From contig CANMML010000011.1 in NCBI GenBank assembly GCA_947499005.1, positions 62,001 to 126,000 on the forward strand: a stretch of DNA of 64,000 nt, given 5' to 3'. Under the pieces are notes generated by a model that saw nothing but the letters and a program-made list of their open reading frames with translations, made no database searches and was not told the origin of the DNA. Both the position numbers and the translations under genes were made by a program. This DNA comes from an uncultured Aquimarina sp. (lineage in GTDB: Bacteria > Bacteroidota > Bacteroidia > Flavobacteriales > Flavobacteriaceae). This document shows, piece by piece, positions 37,729 to 47,489 of the stretch (positions within the stretch are counted from its first letter, which is position 1; each line of letters begins with the position of its first letter).

Positions 37729-38155
37729 GATCGTTAATTATTTCGATTGTAGTTTCAGTTACATTCTTAAGGACTTCATGTAATTCCATTAAAGTATTAT
37801 AGCTGTCCGTTACATCTAAATATCCATCTTTATCAAAATCAATTAACTTTTTCCCTGGTGCTATGCATCCATTTAGCTGATGCCAATGATTAGCCGAATG
37901 TATTTTACACTCTTCACGATTAGGAACATTTTTAAGCTCCCATAGGTTCATCTTAAATCTGTTTGAGGGCTCAAATACTACAGTGTAAACTCCGCTTGGC
38001 ACACAGCTTACATTTTTCTGGTTATCTCTCCATCCTCGCTCAATGCAACTACAAGCAAATAGTACTTTACAATCACTATCAATTACAGAAAGAGTTCCTG
38101 TAGATTGGTTCTTATCTTGCCATGTACGTCTAATAATAATCTCAAGTGGTTTCAT
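37715..38155 (-). CDS. DUF5675 family protein
   Basis: 146 aa matching the DUF5675 pattern: LEIIIRRTWQDKNQSTGTLSV at 3-23, CIERGWRDN near 37-45, CVPSGVYTVVFEPSNRF near 52-68, IHSANHWHQLNGCIAPGK near 88-105. The family is found in phage lysis or tail regions of Bacteroidota, and its conserved His/Cys residues resemble L,D-transpeptidase-like sites, but activity is unproven. Between the presumed holin and spanin genes, so a role in cell wall handling at lysis is a reasonable inference. Confidence 0.78.
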   Translation of the reverse strand: MKPLEIIIRRTWQDKNQSTGTLSVIDSDCKVLFACSCIERGWRDNQKNVSCVPSGVYTVVFEPSNRFKMNLWELKNVPNREECKIHSANHWHQLNGCIAPGKKLIDFDKDGYLDVTDSYNTLMELHEVLKNVTETTIEIINDHDIN

Positions 38156-38492
38156 TAGAATCTGATTTGAATTTCTTTAATTTCTCACTCTCAGCATCAG
38201 TCCTAATTTCTTCCTGCTCTACTCTCTCCCTTGCTGTTGATACTTCTAATTTATTTAACTGGTATTTCTTCCATGTATCAGACCCAACTCCAATTAATTT
38301 AAACAGCACAATTAGTAACCCTACTATATTAACTATTAATGCTGTTGGATTTTTCCCAATAACATTTAATACACTAATAATTGATTCTATTTCTTTAGAA
38401 GATAGCACTTGTACGTTAGTGAATCCCCAAAAACTTAATGGAAAGAATTTACCGAACCAAGTGTTATTTAATAACGTTACTAATTGCGACAT
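38142..38492 (-). CDS. Possible holin, one-helix membrane protein
   Basis: 116 aa. One transmembrane helix (about 50-70, TALIVNIVGLLIVLFKLIG) followed by a highly charged coiled-coil tail (LNKLEVSTARERVEQEEIR). Located between the tail collar and DUF5675 genes and overlapping the latter by 14 nt. A holin or holin-like role is inferred from location and topology. Confidence 0.5.
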   Translation of the reverse strand: MSQLVTLLNNTWFGKFFPLSFWGFTNVQVLSSKEIESIISVLNVIGKNPTALIVNIVGLLIVLFKLIGVGSDTWKKYQLNKLEVSTARERVEQEEIRTDAESEKLKKFKSDSNETT

Positions 38493-38512
38493 GCTTTTTA
38501 TAATTTATCAAA

Positions 38513-39085
38513 TTAAGACTTATCTTCAGGGAATTCCCCTTTAACACAAATAATATAGTTAACTACAAGAAAAGGCGGCATAGTGTTAATAGGTGCACCT
38601 TCTCCAACTTCTGTCGTAGTTGTTGTTATAGATACTCCTGGCATCTCGATATCTGGGGTCGCGTCAGAATAGCTTAAATGCGGAATAAATGAGCGATTGA
38701 CTGATTCACCTCCTGTTGCTAGAACTGTTGTATTTGAGGGATTAACCTCATTAGCAGTACCTGAATAAGCAGGAATCTTGGTATTAATAGTAACATTATG
38801 CTCATGATTTGGCAGGTTATTTACACCTATATTAACAGAACTTGAGCCGCCAGTATCTCCTTCACTATATACAACTCTACTAACTTGCCAACCTCCAATT
38901 GGTATTCTACCGCTTAAGTCAGGTAAGGCAAAATCATTTACTCCATCTCCTCCATATCGAGTTCCTAAAATCGCAAACAATGGGCGATTCCCCTCAATGG
39001 GTAATAGTCGTCCGTCACATTTTTCAAAATTTTCAGGTGTATATGAGCCTGCAAATTGTTTAATTTCTCCTAGCATTGATGCCAT
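38513..39085 (-). CDS. Phage tail collar-domain protein
   Basis: 190 aa of the microcystin-dependent / tail collar type: LGEIKQFAGSYTPENFEKCD near 5-24, GRLLPIEGNRPLFAILGTRY near 25-44, and FALPDLSGRIPIGG near 52-65, then a beta-rich stem ending PFLVVNYIICVKGEFP. Such proteins sit on tail fibres or baseplates. It is 12 nt downstream of a methyltransferase gene. Confidence 0.88.
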   Translation of the reverse strand: MASMLGEIKQFAGSYTPENFEKCDGRLLPIEGNRPLFAILGTRYGGDGVNDFALPDLSGRIPIGGWQVSRVVYSEGDTGGSSSVNIGVNNLPNHEHNVTINTKIPAYSGTANEVNPSNTTVLATGGESVNRSFIPHLSYSDATPDIEMPGVSITTTTTEVGEGAPINTMPPFLVVNYIICVKGEFPEDKS

Positions 39086-39097
39086 AATGTTAAATAT

Positions 39098-39988
39098 TTA
39101 AGGGTTATAATTTATCTTCCAATTAGGTGAGTTATTGATTTTAAAAAGCATTTTAAATGAATCTTTTTTTACATGTATTGTTGAACCTAATACTAAATCA
39201 TCTGTTATTTTCGATCTGTTGTGATCAAGGATGAAATCCTCGTAAATAGACACTTTTGTTTTTAAAATAATATCTGAAAAATCATCTTGTTTGACTTTGC
39301 ATTCCACAGACTCAAATAGAGAGGTATTCTTAAGAGTGTTCTTTTTTGATAATGATAAAACATGATGCTCATTATCTTGATAGTTGACCGTAATAGTTAT
39401 CTTTTCTGGGATAAAGACTCCATCACTTTTGAGAAGAGGTGACAGATGTCGTGCTACAGCTACTTGTGGTTCTGACGTTAAAGCCCTGAACATCACTTCG
39501 CTGATAATGAGGTCAAATTTTTTATCAGTTTTAAATTTTGTAGCATCACATACTAAAAATTCTTCAACATTTACAGATAATCCTAGATGATCAATTATAC
39601 AAGAAACATTATCAATTGATTCTTGATGAATATCTATAAATGCTACTTGAATACGTTCATTTTGAAAATAATTAAGTGCAGGAATAATCAAAGGAGCATA
39701 TGCTCCTGTTCCTGCATACATCACATTTATAACTTCACTATCCCTATTTAAGAGTTCTTCTAAGGCTCTGTGAACTCCATTCATAAATGCGAATGTTCGC
39801 TGATAATCATTTAAACAGTCTGCCGAATGCTTTGGTGACAATGCTAACCCGTAATTAGTGACTGTTTGTTCTCCTGAGTCAAATTCAAAATTGGAATAAA
39901 AGCTAATTAGCCTTTTTATAGCTGCATCACAATTCTCTTTTGGAGACGTTACGATTAATTGAAATATGTCATTAAGCTGATGTCTCAT
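39098..39988 (-). CDS. SAM-dependent methyltransferase (PRMT-like) in tail module
   Basis: 296 aa with class I methyltransferase motif I VMYAGTGAYAPLIIPAL (89-105), motif II-like acidic end FIDIH (near 115) and a PRMT-style loop LIISEVMFRAL near 160-170. It lies between a fibre gene and a tail collar gene and its start overlaps the fibre gene stop by one base, so it may modify one of those proteins; target unknown. Tail collar proteins and such methyltransferases do occur together in Bacteroidota loci, as far as I recall. Confidence 0.75.
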   Translation of the reverse strand: MRHQLNDIFQLIVTSPKENCDAAIKRLISFYSNFEFDSGEQTVTNYGLALSPKHSADCLNDYQRTFAFMNGVHRALEELLNRDSEVINVMYAGTGAYAPLIIPALNYFQNERIQVAFIDIHQESIDNVSCIIDHLGLSVNVEEFLVCDATKFKTDKKFDLIISEVMFRALTSEPQVAVARHLSPLLKSDGVFIPEKITITVNYQDNEHHVLSLSKKNTLKNTSLFESVECKVKQDDFSDIILKTKVSIYEDFILDHNRSKITDDLVLGSTIHVKKDSFKMLFKINNSPNWKINYNP

Positions 39989-41745
39989 TAACTAGTGGTT
40001 ATTCTGTAGGATTCAACTGTAATTTCTTGAAAATCCTGCTCCATTTGAAATGTTGCGAAATAGAAAAATATATTTTGATCTACCTGATTATTAATTAAAT
40101 GACTTATCGATGTCCTATATGTATTCCTGTAATTATTTTCTGCATTTAAATCGATAGAACCTAACCCACTAACAGATTTAGATCCATCGTCTCTTCTTCT
40201 AAAATATTGAAGCAACAATTTTGTATCGACTTTATTGTAATTATTAATTACGAACTCAATAGAAGTAATTTTTTTACCTTTCGGTAAGAAAAAACTATTC
40301 TTAAGCTCCATATCAAAATCGGTATTGAACCAATAATTTTCTTTAAAATTGATATAAGCTTTATGAGGATTTTGAAGCAAAATTTTGCCTGATATATTGA
40401 AACTATTATTCGGAGATGACAAAAAACTTTCAGAAAAATGAGTGTAAAAATCAAAGGTTTGTCCAGGAGTAGATGGAGTGAAAACACCATCTGGATTGTA
40501 TACTCGCTTTAAAGAAAAAGAATAAAATTCATTGTTTACCTCACTCTTTCCTCCGTAAACATCCACTACCCGAAACCTAATGTCACCGAAGTTAGATTCT
40601 GAAGACTCGAAAAAAACTAACCTATAAACTGAACCGTATGATTGATAAAAAAGAGGTTGACTATCTTCGCTAAAAAAGTCTTGTCTAATATGTAGGTAAC
40701 CATCTACACCTCCGTTAAATCCATAAATAATGTCGTAATCAGTAAATAAACTAGGGTCGAAATTACCAGGAGTTTCATAATCATGTTTTAATCTACCAGT
40801 GCTAAAAACATCCCCTTGTTGTAAACTTAAAAACTTGTTGTAATTTTTAATTAAGTTAATTCTATCGAACAAATCTCTAGATGTACCATTGTAACCGCCT
40901 TTATCTGTTTTTCCACTAATATCAATAGGGTCAGGTCTGTTTTCTAAATCATTAAAACTACCCGACTTAGCTACTACATGTAAATCAGCATCGTTTGCTT
41001 TTAATCCTAGCGCATTAACCAGTCCTGCTATATTTTCAATTGACAAGTTTTGCAGGTCTTCTCTGTTAGCCTTTATATAATCAACTACTTCCTGAAGTTC
41101 ATCTAAATTTACATCATCTGAATTCAATAATGAAAGGATCTCATCAATTAAGCCTTTTAATGATTTGGCACCCTTAAGGGATAAACCTAACTCTGTACTA
41201 TCCGAATCCAAATCCTCTCTTAATATATTAGCCATATTGACCAATACATTGCCTGATGAATTTGGGAAATTTCCATTAACACTCTTGACATTACCTGAGC
41301 TCGATAAATTCACAGGAACACCACTAATAAAAGTCCAAATAGATCGATCTGATAATACTCTATAAAATTTACCGCTAGTTCCAGTAACTGGCAAGTCATT
41401 AAGAAATGGTATATCTACAAATAATTCAGCATCCGAATTATTATACACCCATTCGTTATTGAAAAACTTACCTACAACTAAAGGAGAAGTACTATTTTCT
41501 TTAATAAAAGCAATACTATTAGTATTAGGCGATGGATGTGATGTTTCTAAGAAAGAAACCGAATTAAAAACACCTAAGAATAAAGGATCTTCAATGTAAA
41601 TCTTACCTTCTAACCAATTTTTTATCGCTAGATAGAGATCTACTAATTCCGTGAAATCTTCCGCAGTAGCTTCAACAAATCTATCAATTGAAGGATTGAT
41701 ATTAGTTTTGTTAGACAATTCACTACTAGGAGTTGGAAGATTCAT
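39988..41745 (-). CDS. Putative tail fibre / appendage protein
   Basis: 585 aa. N-terminal anchor-like region, then segments with LNSDDVNLDELQEVVDYIKANREDLQ near 205-230, a pattern frequent in phage fibre and appendage proteins just before their stem, and a beta-rich C-terminal half with no recognised receptor domain. Followed by methyltransferase and collar genes. Host-range role is inferred from position. Confidence 0.6.
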   Translation of the reverse strand: MNLPTPSSELSNKTNINPSIDRFVEATAEDFTELVDLYLAIKNWLEGKIYIEDPLFLGVFNSVSFLETSHPSPNTNSIAFIKENSTSPLVVGKFFNNEWVYNNSDAELFVDIPFLNDLPVTGTSGKFYRVLSDRSIWTFISGVPVNLSSSGNVKSVNGNFPNSSGNVLVNMANILREDLDSDSTELGLSLKGAKSLKGLIDEILSLLNSDDVNLDELQEVVDYIKANREDLQNLSIENIAGLVNALGLKANDADLHVVAKSGSFNDLENRPDPIDISGKTDKGGYNGTSRDLFDRINLIKNYNKFLSLQQGDVFSTGRLKHDYETPGNFDPSLFTDYDIIYGFNGGVDGYLHIRQDFFSEDSQPLFYQSYGSVYRLVFFESSESNFGDIRFRVVDVYGGKSEVNNEFYSFSLKRVYNPDGVFTPSTPGQTFDFYTHFSESFLSSPNNSFNISGKILLQNPHKAYINFKENYWFNTDFDMELKNSFFLPKGKKITSIEFVINNYNKVDTKLLLQYFRRRDDGSKSVSGLGSIDLNAENNYRNTYRTSISHLINNQVDQNIFFYFATFQMEQDFQEITVESYRITTS

Positions 41746-41782
41746 ATTTTTTTATTTTAAAGATGCACAGATATACACCCTA

Positions 41783-42721
41783 TTAAAAGGACACTATACT
41801 TTTAGTCCCAAACACATCGATATCTAGATTATTCGTTTTGATGTTATATTCATGAAAAGTATCTGGGTGATCCTCTACATGTTTTTTCAGAAGCTTTAAG
41901 AACTCGTCACCTTCTAGTTCCTTTTCTTGTTTCATCGCTACTTTATTTTCTTTGTCTAAACCCTTAGATTTATCCCAAGGCATATCTGGATGCTTCATAT
42001 AAATACTAGTATCACCAAAAATAAAACCACCCGAAAGTAGCCCCATTGCCGAAGCATGGCTAACCATTGCAGCATGTAAATAAGTTTTTGCCTTTTGGGA
42101 AATTGCATTTTCAGATGCTTGAATCGTTTCAACAGTTTCATTATTCAACCATTGATCGATAAATCTTATGCGTGTTTTACGTAGGTGAGGGGCAAAGGAT
42201 AAAAAAACTCTACGGGAATTATTAATATCACACCATTCATTAAATTCGGAAGTATGTGATACGATTAACTCTTTTTGTATAGTATAGACTTTTGACGAAA
42301 CCCAATTAGGAAATTCGTCTTTATTCTCCTCCATGAAAAGTAACAATCTATCAATAGCACTATAACCCGTATCGTACAATTCGTTTCGTAAATCTCGTAT
42401 TTGCCACCATTCTGCCGTTTTTACATGCTCTCCTTCACTAATCGTGATACCGTCATCGCCAAACAACACCGTGGCATGAGGTACGTATTTACCCAAGGCT
42501 ATATTGACCATTGCTTCTTCGGCTAAGACAATAGCCTCTTGCTGTATATCGGATAAAGAATCATTATCGATAAATACATTCATCTGATCTACCCCGATCC
42601 ATTTATTCATTTCGTTGCGTTGTACTCGATCTAAAAAAGGGAACAGGTTTTCTTCCGAAAAGTTAGCGGCGACACTTACATAATCGTTTATTTTAGAGAT
42701 ATCATCAATCAATCTTTCCAT
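41783..42721 (-). CDS. Phage structural protein, DUF6712-like
   Basis: 312 aa, mostly helical, with FLDRVQRNEMNKWIG near 29-43 and LAEEAMVNIALGKYVPHA near 66-83. I recall a similar family (DUF6712) next to portal genes in Bacteroidota prophages, but the name is given with modest confidence. It follows the portal gene by 2 nt; a connector or head-tail adaptor role is likely from that position. Confidence 0.6.
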   Translation of the reverse strand: MERLIDDISKINDYVSVAANFSEENLFPFLDRVQRNEMNKWIGVDQMNVFIDNDSLSDIQQEAIVLAEEAMVNIALGKYVPHATVLFGDDGITISEGEHVKTAEWWQIRDLRNELYDTGYSAIDRLLLFMEENKDEFPNWVSSKVYTIQKELIVSHTSEFNEWCDINNSRRVFLSFAPHLRKTRIRFIDQWLNNETVETIQASENAISQKAKTYLHAAMVSHASAMGLLSGGFIFGDTSIYMKHPDMPWDKSKGLDKENKVAMKQEKELEGDEFLKLLKKHVEDHPDTFHEYNIKTNNLDIDVFGTKSIVSF

Positions 42722-42723
42722 GG

Positions 42724-44052
42724 TTAAATGGTGTTTTCTACTCCCATCGGATTTTTGTCCAATGTGGTTAGGGTTACGTTGGCAAAATCACCTTCTAATT
42801 CACGGGGCCATCCGTTGAAACCTCGAATAAATCGCCATGAATCTAAAGTTAAATCTCTCTTGGGGCGCATTAAAGCATTGAGGATCATAAAGGCTTCGCG
42901 TTTATCGCTTCCTCCTCCAGAGCTTTGCTTTCCCCCTGGAATACCTGCACCTATTAATGTGGCATCGATACCCATGGAAACTAATATCTCGGCATTCGCA
43001 GCAGTAGCTTCAGGTAGAAACGCGCCTTCTTTAAATTTGTCATCGATTGGGACGACCTCTATCCCTTTTACATAGTTTCCGTCAGAATCCATATATACGG
43101 TAGATTGAATCGATTTACCAGCATTTTTAGTACCCGATAAATGATCATCAATAGCGGTATTTAAAGCCTTTCGTATTTTCTTCTTCTCATCGGGGCTGAA
43201 TTCTCCCCAATCACTTCCGTAGGTTCTTGTAAAGTACTCTTCATTGACGTACACCATATATTTGATGTTCAACTGATTTTCGAAAATGTTCTTCTTGTAT
43301 TGAGGGATTGAATTGGCTACGTCCATCCATCCGTTGCGAAAGACTGCGTGCCAATCCACTTCGGGATAGTAGACCTCATGCATTAACGGGAAGTAATGAG
43401 CCAGCACAAACTTGTGAATCTTCTTTTTCTTACAATACGCTTTAATGTTTTCAAAACCGTAAAGAGGATCGATAAGAGGAATTTTAGCAACATACTTTCC
43501 TGCGATGTCTGTACCCGAATTCCAGTTTTGACAATAGTATACATTGTCGATCGTTCCTGTTTTTTCGTTGACTTCTTCGTAACGAACTTTGGGAGTTTCC
43601 AAAACACGAGAACTATATATTTCATTCCAATCATTGGTAAGTACATGCTCTACAAATGAAAGGCTAAAGGTCTCTTCGCCTTGTATTTTCTCAGTCCAAA
43701 AACGATGCATCATATTTCTTTCGAAGAATTCAGCAATTTTAGGGTAAGTATTAATATCCTCTAGGTACTTAGATTTTTTGCCATTCTCATAGACGTACTT
43801 GAATAATTCGAAACCTTGGCCATAGTGTGCATATTTCTGAACTCGTAAAGCAGACCCAGCAACACCATTTTTACCAATTGCTTCTAAGAAGTTTTGCGGG
43901 TATCGATTATCATCTCCCCAAAAAGCTATTTTCTTACCGTTTTTGCTTTCGGGGCTAATTACAGTATGACTAGTTTTATTTGAATTTTGAATAACTAAAG
44001 TCGAACGACCTGTACCAAAATAGATACCGTTGCTGTTGAATGTTTCTGACAT
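42724..44052 (-). CDS. Phage portal protein
   Basis: 442 aa with the portal-like N-terminus KKIAFWGDDNRYPQNFLEAIGKNGVAGSALRVQ near 39-70 (split here as context, not one motif), a middle domain with LAHYFPLMHEVYYPEVDWHA, and a C-terminal part containing IDATLIGAGIPGGKQSSGGG near 365-385. It forms the dodecameric DNA gate at the capsid vertex. It lies downstream of the terminase genes, as in most tailed phages, and its start overlaps the preceding stop by one base. Confidence 0.72.
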   Translation of the reverse strand: MSETFNSNGIYFGTGRSTLVIQNSNKTSHTVISPESKNGKKIAFWGDDNRYPQNFLEAIGKNGVAGSALRVQKYAHYGQGFELFKYVYENGKKSKYLEDINTYPKIAEFFERNMMHRFWTEKIQGEETFSLSFVEHVLTNDWNEIYSSRVLETPKVRYEEVNEKTGTIDNVYYCQNWNSGTDIAGKYVAKIPLIDPLYGFENIKAYCKKKKIHKFVLAHYFPLMHEVYYPEVDWHAVFRNGWMDVANSIPQYKKNIFENQLNIKYMVYVNEEYFTRTYGSDWGEFSPDEKKKIRKALNTAIDDHLSGTKNAGKSIQSTVYMDSDGNYVKGIEVVPIDDKFKEGAFLPEATAANAEILVSMGIDATLIGAGIPGGKQSSGGGSDKREAFMILNALMRPKRDLTLDSWRFIRGFNGWPRELEGDFANVTLTTLDKNPMGVENTI

Positions 44053-44417
44053 TAGTAAATCACTTTTTGACCATTGAATTCTATGATATCAAGGATGTTA
44101 ATTTTAACGATGTTCATTTCAGGAAACACTTTGATGTTACGAGTCTTGTTTTCCCAATGGTTAGGATTCTTGGGATTAATCGTTCGTTTCGTATGATACA
44201 TTAAAGCTTTGGTACAGTTCTTCGGCTGTACCTTTTCTTGCATTACAAGCTTAGCTTTTTTATAACGATTCACTTTACCACCCTTTTTCGTATTAGAGTT
44301 AAAAGTGCGTATCGCTATCGAAAAAGGAACAGCCCGACCAGTTTCGTCTAACTGGCGCATTTGCTTTAACACTTCTGGTAAAATAATGTCCCCTTCCATA
44401 CCGCCAAATTGCACCAT
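44052..44417 (-). CDS. Hypothetical phage protein between terminase and portal
   Basis: 121 aa if started at ATG 44417 (MVQFGGMEGDIILPEVLKQM); the frame is open 21 codons upstream, but that part overlaps the AAAAGGACACTA motif at 44431-44442 and is probably not translated. Basic protein with AIRTFNSNTKKGGKVNRYKK. No recognised family. Its stop overlaps the portal start. Confidence 0.6.
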   Translation of the reverse strand: MVQFGGMEGDIILPEVLKQMRQLDETGRAVPFSIAIRTFNSNTKKGGKVNRYKKAKLVMQEKVQPKNCTKALMYHTKRTINPKNPNHWENKTRNIKVFPEMNIVKINILDIIEFNGQKVIY

Positions 44418-44621
44418 AATAAGAGGTATAAAAAGGACACTAAATCCCAAAATCATTGGTTTGAAATTCTTTTTTCTCAAATTCTAAATTTTAAATCGTT
44501 TAAATACAGTTTGTTAAATATTTTAAGACTCTGTTTTTTTATCAAATGTGTCGCGAAACCCAACGCTGTGGCCTATCGCATTTTAACTATTGCCTTTTGT
44601 TGTTTCTATAGAAATATGAAT

Positions 44622-46133
44622 TTACTTAAGAACAATCGTCTCCATTGGACGATCTTCTTCGGACACCGACTTACCGCTTAGACCTCCTTTAAACATCGCA
44701 TAGAAAGGGTAATCGAATGCATCGGATAAGTGGGTGGCGTGCTGCTGTGGTATCACCTTACTGCGCTCACTACGTTTATCCTTCTCGAAACCTTTGGAAG
44801 TCTCTCTTGCTTCGGCATGCTCCATAGAAATAATGAGATCGGCACAATTGACTTCGTTGAATCTTACGATAGGTAAACCAGTACGTCCTTCATCTCTAAA
44901 GGATAAGTTGAATAGCCTAAACTTATCTAGGTAGTCTGGGTTCTTACCTATGGTTTTCTTTTCTACCTTCCAGCCATGATTGCGCATGATGTCTGAGGCT
45001 TGATCTGCAAAAGTCTTTTTACTATTGGCTGTACGAGAGTTACCCTGTCTATCGTAATAGAATTTTACCGTTTTAGTTTTATGGTATTTGTAATAAGGAA
45101 GGAACTTCTCTAACCATAAGTGGTCTAATATCTTTGGTGTCTTAACAAAGAATGATTTTAAAACACGATAGGTATTGTCTTTGTACTGAGCAATAACCAT
45201 ACTGTTGATGTTAGCACCCCAATCGACACCCATAATTAATGGGAGGTTAGGGTCAAGGTCTAAGTCTTGTCGACAATCAAATGATTGTCCATTAGCGTCT
45301 TTTAGAGGTATACCCGTTAAGAATCCATCGTTATCAAAATCTGTGTAATAATGAATATCAGGATTTAATTGTGCATAAAACCCGTCTTTTATTTCTTTGG
45401 GTCTTATGTTAAGCATTTCGGCATTGTAGATGACTTCGCTGGTGTAAGCTTCTTTCATATACTCGAAATAATCGGGTCTAAGGTTTTGCATATTTACCTT
45501 AGCTGTAGCCTTAAGAAACATTACTTTGTTTGGTTTCTTCTTGGCTAATTCTTCTTTATCGACAAACCATTTACCCTTCTTGGTGATTGGAGTAGAGGAA
45601 GTGTATAATTCACTATGAAGCAAAGAGCATTTTTTAAATATATCTTTCTGTGCTCTATTGGTGTTTTTTACGTTAACCGCTAATTTTTCTTCATCACAAA
45701 TAGCCGTTTCATCATTAACAATAGCAAAAGCATTTAAACCACGCCCACTATCGGCATGATCTAGACTTACCAATTGAAATATAGCTCCGTTACTAAAGTG
45801 AATAATGTTGTGCCAACTTTCTGGAGATTGAAAGGGCATTGCAAAACCTTTCTTTTTTCCTTGACTAGAGCCGATTACGTAATCGTAATCTTGGTACAAC
45901 CCAAATAGTTCTAAACCTTCTTTAATTGCAGGGATAAAACGAGTTAATATTTGCGAATACGTTTTACCAACCATTGCAAAAGAGGCTTTAGGCATTTGCT
46001 TTACAAGTTGAGTACATCTACCACCTATAATGGTAGTTTTTCCCATACCACGACCACCTTCAACATAAACTGTTTTTTGTGGAGCCGTTAAAACAACATA
46101 CTGCGCGGAGTTTAGGACAACTTGTTTATTCAT
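44622..46133 (-). CDS. terL: Terminase large subunit
   Basis: 503 aa. Walker A is GGRGMGKT at 26-33; the Walker B/C region includes AFAIVNDETAICDEEKLA near 130-147. The RNase H-like nuclease half has LIMGVDWGANINSMVIAQY near 295 with the first catalytic Asp, and later acidic residues including LSDAFDYPFYAMF near 470. It packages DNA into the prohead and cuts it. Overlaps the small-subunit gene by 8 nt. Confidence 0.9.
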   Translation of the reverse strand: MNKQVVLNSAQYVVLTAPQKTVYVEGGRGMGKTTIIGGRCTQLVKQMPKASFAMVGKTYSQILTRFIPAIKEGLELFGLYQDYDYVIGSSQGKKKGFAMPFQSPESWHNIIHFSNGAIFQLVSLDHADSGRGLNAFAIVNDETAICDEEKLAVNVKNTNRAQKDIFKKCSLLHSELYTSSTPITKKGKWFVDKEELAKKKPNKVMFLKATAKVNMQNLRPDYFEYMKEAYTSEVIYNAEMLNIRPKEIKDGFYAQLNPDIHYYTDFDNDGFLTGIPLKDANGQSFDCRQDLDLDPNLPLIMGVDWGANINSMVIAQYKDNTYRVLKSFFVKTPKILDHLWLEKFLPYYKYHKTKTVKFYYDRQGNSRTANSKKTFADQASDIMRNHGWKVEKKTIGKNPDYLDKFRLFNLSFRDEGRTGLPIVRFNEVNCADLIISMEHAEARETSKGFEKDKRSERSKVIPQQHATHLSDAFDYPFYAMFKGGLSGKSVSEEDRPMETIVLK

Positions 46134-46704
46134 TCGTATCTGCTTTAGGTTCTTCTACTTCTTCGTATTCTATATCTTGTATATCATTAAAATCTAAAAC
46201 ACCTCCCTTTTTGATTAGTGCATCCAGTTGTTTTACAGACTTGTCGTGAATGGTAACTTCTAGGTTTAAATTTTCAATCTTTTCTAGATTAAATTGAAGC
46301 TCATCATCGTGTAGACCATAAAGGTTTTCTAGTTTGGTAAGGCAACGTTCTACGATATCTAATTCGTCACGATCTAAAGCGATTTCCATTAGTTGTTCTC
46401 GCTTTATAATCATTATGTGGCGGTAACCTTCTTTATCGGCTTTCGCGAATGATCCATATAGGCGAATGGCGTTTGCCATATCTCTATATGCCGAAGCAGT
46501 AGAAATTTCGTGTTGATCTTCGAGCATTGCGGCAACACGAGTTTTGTCTGTCCATTGCGTCAGCATATTATATGCAGATTTCCAACGGTTTTTTAATTCC
46601 TGTTCGTGCTTACTTAACTTTATTCTGCTTTCTGGATCATAAGAAGCCAATATGTTTTCGAAGTGCTTTGCGCTCTTTTTTGTCGTAGATAGTTTCTTAC
46701 TCAA
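46126..46704 (-). CDS. Putative terminase small subunit
   Basis: 192 aa, helical, with a helix-turn-helix-like stretch QWTDKTRVAAMLEDQHEIST then ASAYRDMANAIRLYG (about 50-85) and an acidic C-terminus (DIQDIEYEEVEEPKAD). Located just upstream of terL with an 8-nt overlap, as expected for terS. Assignment is from position and fold pattern. Confidence 0.68.
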   Translation of the reverse strand: MSKKLSTTKKSAKHFENILASYDPESRIKLSKHEQELKNRWKSAYNMLTQWTDKTRVAAMLEDQHEISTASAYRDMANAIRLYGSFAKADKEGYRHIMIIKREQLMEIALDRDELDIVERCLTKLENLYGLHDDELQFNLEKIENLNLEVTIHDKSVKQLDALIKKGGVLDFNDIQDIEYEEVEEPKADTNE

Positions 46705-47449
46705 TGCCTAATTGTTTTTTGAGTTCGACAATATTTATTTGCATTTGGTGAATGCTGCTTTCTGCTTTGGTGATTTTGGTTTCTAGCTTTAGGGCTTCGT
46801 TACCTTGTGCGGTTTCTAGCTCCTGGTACCAACCTTCGACACGTTTTGTTTTTTTGGTTACGTAGCTGCGTAGGTTGTATAGCTGCTTTGTCTTTTCTTC
46901 TGGGGTTAGTTTCGAAAAGTCGTTAGGGTCTTCGGTGACTAGATATTGTTTGTGTTTGTTGTAGTACTGCAACTCTTGCCAAAGCAGTTTCTTTTCGGTG
47001 TCTTTTTGGCGAATCTGTATTTGGATTAAACGCGCTTTTTCTTCCTCTTCGTCCGCTAGTCCGTTGAGTACTTGCTTTAGGTCGCACATGTCGTAAAACA
47101 ATTGTACGGCACGGCGATGTTTTGGCTTTAGATCGTGCGGAAGCGACGAATACAACACCCGATTCGCTTCTTCTTTGGCTCGGGCTTCGAGCTTGCTTTT
47201 TTCTTGATGTTGGGTATCGTTGGTGATCGAAGTCTGTACAATAACAGGCTTTGGTGGGGTAGGCTTGTGTTGGTGCTTTTCGTAGTACTTTTTTAGCTCG
47301 TACTCTAACGTCAGCTTATTACGGGCATTTTTACGGCTACGGAAGTTTTTAACCAGCCGTTTATTACAGCAAGAAAGGGAGTTGTATATAGCAACTCCCT
47401 TTTCGTAATCTTTATCGTTTAGCCACGCTTTTATCGCTTCTACTGCCAT
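46697..47449 (-). CDS. Hypothetical coiled-coil phage protein
   Basis: 250 aa from ATG 47449 (MAVEAIKAWLNDKDYEKGVA); the frame is open 8 codons further. Basic N-terminus (RLVKNFRSRKNARNKL), long charged helices and a coiled coil to the end (SSIHQMQINIVELKKQLG). No known family. Local base composition is less AT-rich than its neighbours, as is copy B upstream. It overlaps the presumed terS by 8 nt, so it may serve DNA packaging. Confidence 0.65.
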   Translation of the reverse strand: MAVEAIKAWLNDKDYEKGVAIYNSLSCCNKRLVKNFRSRKNARNKLTLEYELKKYYEKHQHKPTPPKPVIVQTSITNDTQHQEKSKLEARAKEEANRVLYSSLPHDLKPKHRRAVQLFYDMCDLKQVLNGLADEEEEKARLIQIQIRQKDTEKKLLWQELQYYNKHKQYLVTEDPNDFSKLTPEEKTKQLYNLRSYVTKKTKRVEGWYQELETAQGNEALKLETKITKAESSIHQMQINIVELKKQLGIE

Positions 47450-47489
47450 GGTACGAAATACCGAAAATGGCAATAGTTAAAAAAGGACA

